Shown one piece after another: positions 1 to 5,058 of a DNA stretch of 7,691 nucleotides (positions within the stretch are counted from its first letter, which is position 1; each line of letters begins with the position of its first letter). Below the pieces are notes generated by a model. It did no database searches, was not told the DNA's origin, and saw nothing but the letters and a program-made list of their open reading frames with translations. The stretch spans positions 1 through 7,691 of the forward strand of contig JAKAMV010000468.1 in the NCBI GenBank assembly GCA_021812735.1, read 5' to 3'. The stretch comes from Chloroflexota bacterium (lineage in GTDB: Bacteria > Chloroflexota > Limnocylindria > Limnocylindrales > CSP1-4). Both the position numbers and the translations under genes were made by a program.

Positions 1-1
1 C

Positions 2-151
2 GCGTCCGACAGCGAGCGGCTGGCGGAGTGGCTCGGCGCCCAGTACGAGCCGTTCGGGGCGCACTCGCACTACGGGCTGGTGATCGGCGTCGAGAGCTTC
101 GAGCAGGTGGCCGACGCCGTCCGGGTCTTCCTGGAAACGCACCGGCTCTAG
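2..151 (+). CDS. C-terminal fragment of a probable alpha/beta hydrolase (5' end outside window)
   Basis: The frame is open from the left edge to TAG at 149-151 and gives 49 residues, beginning ASDSERLAEW and ending VRVFLETHRL. The segment GAHSHYGLVIG (residues 19-29), followed by an amphipathic helix (FEQVADAVRVFLETHRL), resembles the end of many alpha/beta hydrolases. In those, the catalytic His lies just before a final helix that ends in a short basic tail. By that analogy one of the two His in AHSHYGL would be catalytic. That the frame is coding rests on the orderly amino-acid composition and G/C-rich third positions; the family is an inference from the tail only, and neither the nucleophile nor the acid residue is in view. 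The gene ends 58 bp before the tRNA-Glu gene on the same strand. Confidence 0.55.
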   Translation, partial: ASDSERLAEWLGAQYEPFGAHSHYGLVIGVESFEQVADAVRVFLETHRL

Positions 152-166
152 GCGGCGGCCCTGTGG

Positions 167-172
167 TACCAT
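167..172 (+). promoter_or_regulatory. Possible -10 element of tRNA-Glu
   Basis: TACCAT, preceded by TGTGG, lies about 38 bp before the tRNA 5' end, in the short gap after the hydrolase stop. It matches the -10 consensus at four of six positions. No convincing -35 element is visible 16-18 bp upstream, so this is weak. The tRNA could instead be co-transcribed with the upstream gene. Confidence 0.25.
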
Positions 173-209
173 TCGCGCCGTTTCGCCGTGCCCGGCGCAA
201 CGCTCGCAC

Positions 210-286
210 GCCGCATTCGTCTAGAGGCCCAGGACACCGCCCTCTCAAGGCGGAGATCATCGGTTCGAATCCGATATGCGGTACCA
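210..286 (+). tRNA. tRNA-Glu, anticodon CTC
   Basis: The cloverleaf can be drawn directly. The acceptor is GCCGCAT with ATGCGGT, giving a G1-U72 wobble at the end. The D-arm is GTCTAGAGGCCCAGGAC. The anticodon stem CCGCC/GGCGG encloses loop CTCTCAA with anticodon CTC at 244-246. The T-arm is ATCGG-TTCGAAT-CCGAT. Discriminator A and CCA (284-286) are encoded in the gene. The D-arm sequence is very close to bacterial tRNA-Glu. It reads GAG, the preferred Glu codon in a GC-rich genome such as this. Confidence 0.95.
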
Positions 287-459
287 CCCGATGCTCACCG
301 CGCCCCCGACGAGGCGCGCCCCCGACCCGGCGTGCTCTGCCCCCACCGCGCGGCGCGGCCCTTCGACCCGCGGCCGCACGCCGCGCTGCCCTGCGCGGCC
401 CCGATACACTCGTGTCGACGGGGCTCCCCGCATTTCGTTCGCGCTGTAGCGGAGGTCGC
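287..459 (+). promoter_or_regulatory. Gap between tRNA-Glu and dgcN with a probable dgcN promoter
   Basis: No gene is seen here. TACACT at 405-410 is a reasonable -10 (four of six matches) and would start transcription near 417, giving a leader of about 43 nt. The -35 is not obvious. A tight inverted repeat CGGGGCTCCCCG (419-430) sits at the predicted transcript start and could be a small 5' hairpin or an operator. An 11-bp direct repeat, GCGCCCCCGAC, occurs at 300-310 and 316-326 with no assigned role. The ribosome binding site GGAGG is at 451-455, 4 bp before the ATG. Confidence 0.4.
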
Positions 460-1554
460 ATGTCCAGGAGGCCACGCCGGCTCGTCATCCTCGCCGAGGG
501 CGAGTTCCGGCCCCACGCGGCGAAGACCGCGCTCGGCGTGATCCGCTACGGCCCGGATCCGGTACTGGCGGTCATCGATTCGACCCGGGCGGGCGCCAAC
601 GCGCGTGACCTACTCGGCCCTGCCTTCGACGTGCCCGTCGTGGCGACCCTCGACGAGGTCCTCCCGCTGGGGCCGACGGCGCTCCTGATCGGGATCGCGC
701 CGACCGGTGGCCGGCTTCCGAGCACGTGGCGTGCGATCATCCTGCGCGCCATCCGCGCCGGCCTCGACGTGCACTCCGGCCTCCATACCTTCGTCTCGGA
801 AGACCCGGAGTTCGTCGCGGCCGCAGCCGAGGTGGGGGTCGAGCTGATCGACTACCGCAAGCCGCCGGAGCGCATGGAGACATCGGTCGGGCGGCTCCAT
901 CGGCCCGGGTCGCGCGTCATCCTCACCGTCGGCACCGACTGCGCGATCGGCAAGATGAGCGTTGCGCTCGAGTTGCGCCGCGCGGCGCGCGCGGCGGGCG
1001 TCTCGACTTCGTTCGTGGCGACCGGCCAGACCGGGATCATGATCGAGGGCTGGGGCGTCGCCATCGACCGCGTCGTGAGCGACTTCGTGCAGGGTACCTG
1101 CGAGTGGCTGAGCGAAGAGGGGGAGGCGCGCGGCGACTGGGTTTTCGTGGAGGGGCAGGGCTCGCTCGACCACCCCGCCTACAGCTCGGTGACGCTCGGG
1201 TTGATCCATGGCTTTACGCCGCACGCGATGGTGCTCGTCCACAAGCCCGGGCTCCTCGAGCACGACTTCGATCACCTGCCGGAGCGCTCGTTCCCGCTCC
1301 ATCCGCTCCCCGAGATGATCCGCATCCACGAGGAGATCGCCGGTCTCGTGGCGCCGAGCCGCGTGGTGGCCATCGCGCTCAACACGTCGCTGCTCGACGA
1401 GGCGGCCGCCCGGCACGAGATCGAGCGCACGGCCGCGGAGACGGGACTGCCCTGCGACGATCCGTTCCGGTTCGGCGGCCGGTCGCTCTTCGCCGCCCTC
1501 CGCCCACGCGTGGAGGCGCTCCCTTGGATCGCTCGCACGGAGGTGACGGTATGA
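460..1554 (+). CDS. dgcN: DUF1611/DgcN-family P-loop protein, probable D-glutamate N-acetyltransferase
   Basis: This 364-residue protein starts at ATG 460, with GGAGG 4 bp upstream; the frame is open further upstream but crosses the tRNA gene, so the longer form is not real. Residues 1-145 form an alpha/beta N-terminal domain (SRRPRRLVILAEGEF at the start, LLIGIAPTGG at 75-84). Residues 150-364 form a P-loop domain with Walker A GTDCAIGK (158-165), ATGQTGIM (187-194) and a Walker B-like VFVEGQGS strand (228-235). This architecture and length are those of the DUF1611 family. Characterised members named DgcN N-acetylate D-glutamate so that DgcA can racemise it. The TGA overlaps the ATG of the downstream enolase-family gene (ATGA), the expected partner. 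The exact acyl donor and amino-acid substrate are inferred from family and context; other N-acyl amino acids are possible. Confidence 0.82.
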   Translation: MSRRPRRLVILAEGEFRPHAAKTALGVIRYGPDPVLAVIDSTRAGANARDLLGPAFDVPVVATLDEVLPLGPTALLIGIAPTGGRLPSTWRAIILRAIRAGLDVHSGLHTFVSEDPEFVAAAAEVGVELIDYRKPPERMETSVGRLHRPGSRVILTVGTDCAIGKMSVALELRRAARAAGVSTSFVATGQTGIMIEGWGVAIDRVVSDFVQGTCEWLSEEGEARGDWVFVEGQGSLDHPAYSSVTLGLIHGFTPHAMVLVHKPGLLEHDFDHLPERSFPLHPLPEMIRIHEEIAGLVAPSRVVAIALNTSLLDEAAARHEIERTAAETGLPCDDPFRFGGRSLFAALRPRVEALPWIARTEVTV

Positions 1555-2624
1555 GCAGCCTGCGCGTCGAGACCGACACGCTCCGGACCCCCTTTCGTGA
1601 CCCGTTCCGCATCGCCCGCGACATGAGCGGCGAGGTCGCGGTCACCGTCATCGCCGAGGCGTCCGCCGCCGCCGACCGTGAGGCTGGTCGCAGCGGCCTG
1701 GGCGAAGGGTTTCCGGACACGTACTACGGCGAGAACCCCGACACGATCGCGGCCGTCATGCCGCTCTTGCTCGGCGCGGTGGAGCCGCTCGAGGGGCGGC
1801 TGGGGCGCGACCTCCCGGAGACCCGCGCAGCGCTCGAGACGGCATCGGCCGCGATGGACGCGGCGATCCGCCATCACGGCGCGGCCAAGTGTGCCGTGGA
1901 TATCGCGCTCCACGACCTCGCGGCACGGCGGCTGGGCATCCCGGTGTACGACCTCCTCGGGCTCTCCCCCGCGATCCCCCCGACCGACTTCACGCTCGGC
2001 ATCGATGCGCCCGATCTGGTCGGAGAGCGGGCGGCCCGGGCGAGCCGTTTCCCGGCGCTCAAGATCAAGGTGGGCGGCCCGGCTGACCTCGAGACGCTCG
2101 AGGCCGTGCGGGCCGTGTACGGTGGGCCGATCCGCGTCGACGCCAATACCGGCTGGGTTCCCGAGCAGGCCGTACGCCTCGTCCCCGAGCTGGAGCGGCT
2201 CGGCGTCGAGCTGATCGAACAGCCGTTTCCGGCCCACCGCCTCGACCAACTCCGCTGGCTCCAGGAACGCTCGAGCCTGCCGATCGTCGCCGACGAGAGC
2301 TGTGTGGTCTACGAGGATCTCGACGCGCTGGTCGGGGTCGTGCAGGGCGTCAACGTCAAGCTCGCGAAGTGCGGTGGGGTCGGCCCGGCCAAACGCATGC
2401 TCGAGCGGGCCCGCGACCTCGGCTTCAAACGGTTCCTCGGTTGCATGGAGGAGACGAGCGTCGGGATCGCCGCGTCCGCGGCGGTGGCCTCCCTGGCCGA
2501 CTGGGTCGACTTGGACGGCTGCTTGCTGCTCGCCTCCGATCCGTTCGAAGGACTGGAGCTCGGCGAGGACTGCCGCTGGCGGCTAACCGATACGCCCGGC
2601 CTGGGGGTGCGGCGACGGTCCTGA
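1551..2624 (+). CDS. dgcA: Enolase-superfamily racemase/epimerase, DgcA or L-Ala-D/L-Glu epimerase type
   Basis: This protein has 357 residues. The ATG overlaps the dgcN stop by four bases and has GGAGG at 1539-1543, 7 bp upstream, so the two are translationally coupled. The N-terminal capping domain includes the GEGFPDTYYGENPDT loop (51-65). The TIM-barrel carries a full catalytic set in the right order: KIKVG (Lys171 and Lys173, the second being the usual base), metal ligands Asp197 (DANTGW), Glu223 (LIEQP) and Asp248 (ADES), and the opposite-face lysine in VNVKLAKCGG (probably Lys270). CMEET (298-302) and DLDG (320-323) are typical of dipeptide epimerases and DgcA, not of muconate cycloisomerases. 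Coupling to a DUF1611 gene favours N-acetyl-D-glutamate racemisation to the L form; muropeptide L-Ala-D-Glu epimerisation is the main alternative. Nothing suggests inactivation. Confidence 0.85.
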   Translation: MSSLRVETDTLRTPFRDPFRIARDMSGEVAVTVIAEASAAADREAGRSGLGEGFPDTYYGENPDTIAAVMPLLLGAVEPLEGRLGRDLPETRAALETASAAMDAAIRHHGAAKCAVDIALHDLAARRLGIPVYDLLGLSPAIPPTDFTLGIDAPDLVGERAARASRFPALKIKVGGPADLETLEAVRAVYGGPIRVDANTGWVPEQAVRLVPELERLGVELIEQPFPAHRLDQLRWLQERSSLPIVADESCVVYEDLDALVGVVQGVNVKLAKCGGVGPAKRMLERARDLGFKRFLGCMEETSVGIAASAAVASLADWVDLDGCLLLASDPFEGLELGEDCRWRLTDTPGLGVRRRS

Positions 2625-2696
2625 GCGACGGGCGCGGGCCCGGTTGAGCCGCGTCGCGAGCGTCGCTGCACGCCCGTGGCACGGTGGCCCTTTCGC

Positions 2697-2729
2697 TGTG
2701 GACAACTTGGTGGACAACGTCGTGGACAG
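2697..2729 (+). repeat. Three 12-bp-spaced DnaA-box-like direct repeats
   Basis: TGTGGACAA (2697-2705), GGTGGACAA (2709-2717) and CGTGGACAG (2721-2729) repeat with an exact 12-bp period and share the core GTGGACA. The first is the reverse complement of TTGTCCACA, the DnaA-box form known from high-GC actinobacteria and one base from the general TTATCCACA. The array lies about 30 bp upstream of a -10-like TAGCAT, the place where an activator or repressor of the next gene would bind. No dnaA, dnaN or rpmH is present and the surroundings are not AT-rich, so a replication origin is not supported by this window alone. Confidence 0.5.
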
Positions 2730-2758
2730 AACCCCTTCCTGCCCCCGCCCGCCGCCCC

Positions 2759-2764
2759 TAGCAT
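2759..2764 (+). promoter_or_regulatory. Candidate -10 element for the 2882-3205 gene
   Basis: TAGCAT matches the -10 consensus at four of six positions and would start transcription near 2770-2772. The -35 position (about 2736-2741, TTCCTG) is a poor match, which would suit a promoter needing help from a factor bound to the repeats at 2697-2729. The predicted start coincides with the first strand of the leader helix described in the next entry. Confidence 0.35.
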
Positions 2765-2769
2765 GTCTC

Positions 2770-2849
2770 AGCGACCGACCCGGAAGGGCCGCGAAGAGCC
2801 GGGACCGACCCACTGGGGAGGTTGCGGTGGGCCATGGGCCGCGGTCGCT
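2770..2849 (+). ncRNA. Candidate structured 5' leader (three-helix junction), class unknown
   Basis: AGCGACCG (2770-2777) pairs perfectly with CGGTCGCT (2842-2849). Inside are CCCGG (2779-2783) with CCGGG (2799-2803), and CCCACTG (2809-2815) with CGGTGGG (2825-2831, one G-U pair). The last encloses a 9-nt loop containing GGGAGG. A 9-bp direct repeat, GACCGACCC, occurs at 2773-2781 and 2803-2811. The purine-rich stretch GGAGGAAAGGAGAGAG follows the closing helix and is the likely ribosome binding region of the 2882 gene. This is the arrangement of a leader controlling translation, but I cannot match it to any riboswitch class I know. Helices of this size occur by chance in DNA this rich in G and C. 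Confidence 0.3.
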
Positions 2850-2881
2850 CGGTGTGGGAGGAAAGGAGAGAGCTCGTATCG

Positions 2882-3205
2882 ATGGAGCCCGCTGAGCCCC
2901 GCAGTGCGGGTGCCTCGTCCGAGGCAATGGAATTCGTGCGGTTCTGCTACGCCCGGCGCCCGGTTTCCTGGCCGCAGCTCTACGACGAGATGAGCGTGGT
3001 GGCGGCTCGTCGCCTCTTTCGCGGCTGGGGGTATGCGGAGCTGGCCGAGCACGGGATCCGGTTGACGCTGCCGGATCTGCCCGGGCTGGCCGCGCTGGTG
3101 GGCGGCGTCGTCCGCGCAGAATGCGCACGGGCCGCCGAGCGGAGGGCCGCGGAGGGAAAGGGAGCCGGTCGCCGGCCGGCGACCGAGCCGGTCGGGGCCG
3201 GTTGA
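2882..3205 (+). CDS. Small conserved-looking hypothetical protein (107 aa)
   Basis: I do not recognise a named family. Start ATG 2882 is chosen because AAAGGAGAGAG (2862-2872) precedes it; in-frame TTG 2822 and ATG 2834 are possible but lie inside the candidate leader structure. The core, residues 16-85, looks folded and helical: MEFVRFCYARRPVSWP, then QLYDEMSVVAARRLFRGWG, then YAELAEHGIRLTL, then a Leu/Val-rich helix. The tail (86-107) is charged, Gly/Ala-rich and probably disordered. Trp30, Trp49 and Tyr/Phe residues suggest a compact hydrophobic core. The succession of short helices with WGYAELAEHGI could be a helix-turn-helix, but no clear recognition-helix motif is visible. There is no signal peptide or membrane span. 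It stands alone behind an unusually elaborate upstream region and is followed by a strong hairpin, so it is probably a monocistronic, regulated gene. Confidence 0.68.
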   Translation: MEPAEPRSAGASSEAMEFVRFCYARRPVSWPQLYDEMSVVAARRLFRGWGYAELAEHGIRLTLPDLPGLAALVGGVVRAECARAAERRAAEGKGAGRRPATEPVGAG

Positions 3206-3254
3206 AGGAGGCGCCGGCAGCCCACGGCAATCGTGAGGCGATCATCGCCGCAAG

Positions 3255-3288
3255 CGAACGCCCCGTCGGTCACCCGGCGGGGCGTTCG
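3255..3288 (+). terminator. Strong hairpin downstream of the 107-aa gene, terminator-like but without T-tract
   Basis: CGAACGCCCCG (3255-3265) and CGGGGCGTTCG (3278-3288) are perfect 11-bp inverted arms with a 12-nt loop, starting 50 bp after the stop of the 107-residue gene. The position and strength suit a transcription terminator. The downstream sequence AGCGCTGGGG has no run of T, so intrinsic termination in the classical sense is not supported. In GC-rich bacteria such U-less hairpins may still stop polymerase or protect the RNA 3' end. Because it lies just before the next promoter, a protein-binding site is another possibility. Confidence 0.5.
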
Positions 3289-3302
3289 AGCGCTGGGGCC
3301 CC

Positions 3303-3308
3303 TATACT
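3303..3308 (+). promoter_or_regulatory. -10 element TATACT of the 75-aa gene, predicting a leaderless mRNA
   Basis: TATACT is a five-of-six match to the -10 consensus and stands out in very GC-rich DNA. Its last base is 8 bp before ATG 3317, so transcription would begin at or within one or two bases of the start codon. No Shine-Dalgarno sequence exists between it and the ATG. No good -35 is seen; the strong hairpin 3255-3288 occupies part of that region. Confidence 0.6.
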
Positions 3309-3316
3309 CCGCCCCG

Positions 3317-3544
3317 ATGCGTCAGATGTATCACCCCGACGACCTTGCCGCGATGGACCCGCTCGTCCTGATGAAGAACCTGGACCATGTCCGGATGACG
3401 AGCCGTCGCCTCAGCTACATCCTGCAGCAGCAGGTGCATCTCTACACCCCGGAGGCCAATCGGCTGCGCGACGAGATCGACCGCTACGTGGAGGCGGAGC
3501 GCCAGATCGAGGGCGAGATGGCCCGCCGCCAGCTGCGCGCGTAA
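3317..3544 (+). CDS. Small charged coiled-coil-like protein (75 aa), function unknown
   Basis: I do not recognise this as a named family. It begins MRQMYHPDDLAAMDPLVLMK and continues as a long amphipathic helix (roughly residues 14-75) rich in Arg, Glu, Gln and Leu, ending MARRQLRA. Heptad-like hydrophobic spacing (LMKNLDHVRMTSRRLSYILQ, and later LRDEIDRYVEAERQIEGEM) suggests a helical hairpin or coiled coil that oligomerises. There are no cysteines, membrane spans or signal peptide. ATG 3317 is chosen over ATG 3326 because TATACT lies at leaderless distance from it. The glycosyltransferase gene starts only 23 bp after the stop on the same strand, so co-transcription is likely; a functional link is not shown. 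Coding character is supported by codon bias and by the exact fit of the promoter. Confidence 0.7.
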   Translation: MRQMYHPDDLAAMDPLVLMKNLDHVRMTSRRLSYILQQQVHLYTPEANRLRDEIDRYVEAERQIEGEMARRQLRA

Positions 3545-3567
3545 CGGACCGCGACGGCTCTCCGGCC

Positions 3568-5058
3568 GTGGCCGGCCGCGCCTCCGCCCCCGCGTGCGCC
3601 CCCGACGCCGCCCGGGGCCGCGTCGATCCCGGCCTCGTCGTGCCGCTGCTGGTCGCGCTGGCCTTCCTGGCGTTGCTCGCCGCCTCGGTCGGTGTCGACC
3701 CCGCCCGCGGCGTCACGGCGAGCACCAGCCCGTACACCGACGAGGGCTGGAACGTGGTGAACGCCCGCAACTTCGTCCTCTTCGGCCACTGGTCGACTGA
3801 CGACTGGAACATGTACCTGGTGAACCTGCCGTTCAGCCTCCTCGAGGCCGCCTGGCTCGCCGTGACGGGGGTCGGGATCGTGCAGGCGCGGCTCCTCGTG
3901 ATCGTGGCCGGGGCGCTGGGGCTCGCCGTGCTCGGCGGCGGCCTCCGGCGCCCGCTCGGCATCCCCGGGGCGGCCCTCGCCGCAGCGGCTCTGGGCGGCT
4001 CTGCCCTCCTCCTCTATTACGGGCGACTGGCCTACCTGGAGCCGCTCGTCATGCTCTGGCTGATCGTCGCGTTGGTGGCGCTGGTGGGCGAGCGACCATC
4101 GCTCGGCACCGGCATGGTGGCCGGTCTCGCCCTGGCCCTGGCGATCGCCACGAAGGCGAGCGCCGGGTTCGCCGCCGGTGGGATGCTGGTCGCTGTCGCC
4201 GTCGTGGAGTGGCGGGATGCGGGTGTACGGCGGGCCGTCACGGGCGCCGTCGTCGCGCTGCTCCTGGCGGCGCTGGCGTGGGCCGTCGTCTTCGCCCTGC
4301 CTCAACCGGCGGCGCTCGCCACCGACCTCCGCATTTGGGCCCCCGAGCCGCTTCCGCACACCCTCGCCGAGCTCCTGCGCCGGATCACCGCCTACCCGAC
4401 GCGCAGCGACGGCGCCATCCCGCTGGCACTCCCACTCCTCGTCGCCGGGGCGGCGGGGCTCGTCGTTGCGATCCTGCGCCGCGCGGCGCTGACCCCGTCG
4501 CAGCGGCGGATCGCGGCGGCCTGCGTTGGGTGGTTCGCGGTGGGGATGGGCGTGCTGCTGGTGGTGCCCTACCGTCCGAACCGCTACCTGGTGCCGCTGC
4601 TCCCGCCGCTCGCCGTGCTCGCCGGTCTGGGGTTCGCGCGGCTCGTGGTGTGGATGGACACGCGGCGACGTGGCCCGGTCGCGGCCGCCGCGTGCGTGCT
4701 TGCGGTCGCGCTCGCGGCACCCGGCCTGGCGCTCCAGGTCGGGTGGGTCGCCTCGGCGCCCTCGACGCTGCCCGGCGTGCAGGCGCGCATCATGGCGATC
4801 GTCCCGCCGGGGGCCGCGATCCAGGGCGATCTGGCGCCGATCCTCGCCATGAGGGCCCGGGCCGTGACGATCGTGTCGCGGCCGGCCAGCCAGGTCAACG
4901 CCGGGGATCTCTACGCGACGCGCGGCGTGCGTTGGGTGCTCACGACGGGGCCCGCCCCCGCGTGGGCGCCGCTCCACCGTGCCGCGTGGAACGCGCGGAC
5001 CAGCGTGCTGTGCGTCTCCTGGGGCCCGGGCCGGACCTGCCTCTACCGGCTGCCCTGA
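3568..5058 (+). CDS. GT-C family integral membrane glycosyltransferase (PMT/ArnT-like)
   Basis: A 496-residue polytopic membrane protein. GTG 3568 is the only standard start between the previous stop and the first membrane helix, although it has no clear ribosome binding site; coupling to the upstream gene may help. TM1 covers about residues 22-42 and is followed by a short extracytoplasmic loop with SPYTDEGW (55-61). The DE pair there is where GT-C enzymes of the PMT/ArnT and RgtA/B/C/D type place the catalytic acid. Further family signs are YYGRLAYLEPL (150-160), GLALALAIATKASAG (186-200) and YRPNRYLVPLLPPLAVLAG (335-353), with about eight to ten hydrophobic spans ending near residue 394. 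The last 100 residues are soluble and probably extracytoplasmic. Such enzymes transfer a sugar from a polyprenyl-phosphate donor to protein, lipid or glycan; the acceptor cannot be told from sequence. Its 3' end overlaps the convergent methyltransferase gene by 16 bp. Confidence 0.83.
   Translation: MAGRASAPACAPDAARGRVDPGLVVPLLVALAFLALLAASVGVDPARGVTASTSPYTDEGWNVVNARNFVLFGHWSTDDWNMYLVNLPFSLLEAAWLAVTGVGIVQARLLVIVAGALGLAVLGGGLRRPLGIPGAALAAAALGGSALLLYYGRLAYLEPLVMLWLIVALVALVGERPSLGTGMVAGLALALAIATKASAGFAAGGMLVAVAVVEWRDAGVRRAVTGAVVALLLAALAWAVVFALPQPAALATDLRIWAPEPLPHTLAELLRRITAYPTRSDGAIPLALPLLVAGAAGLVVAILRRAALTPSQRRIAAACVGWFAVGMGVLLVVPYRPNRYLVPLLPPLAVLAGLGFARLVVWMDTRRRGPVAAAACVLAVALAAPGLALQVGWVASAPSTLPGVQARIMAIVPPGAAIQGDLAPILAMRARAVTIVSRPASQVNAGDLYATRGVRWVLTTGPAPAWAPLHRAAWNARTSVLCVSWGPGRTCLYRLP

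Noticed and set aside
166..286. GGTACCA direct repeat flanking tRNA-Glu as an integration scar
   Set aside because: It is only 7 bp and contains a palindrome; the second copy is simply the normal tRNA 3' end. No integrase or inserted element is present.
28..459. Upstream extension of the dgcN reading frame to position 28
   Set aside because: It crosses the hydrolase tail in another frame and the whole tRNA-Glu gene, and the encoded residues are Arg/Pro/Ala-rich without fold-like pattern. GGAGG before ATG 460 marks the real start.
610..2249. Long minus-strand open frames opposite dgcN and dgcA
   Set aside because: Both opposite plus-strand genes have complete active-site motifs and good ribosome binding sites; the minus frames have none.
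2625..2881. Replication origin at the DnaA-box-like cluster
   Set aside because: Only three sites, no AT-rich unwinding region and no dnaA, dnaN or rpmH nearby. Kept as a repeat and regulatory candidate only.
3121..3567. Upstream extension of the glycosyltransferase frame to ATG 3121
   Set aside because: It overlaps the 107-aa gene end, the hairpin and the whole 75-aa gene, and has low-complexity composition. GTG 3568 fits the first membrane span.
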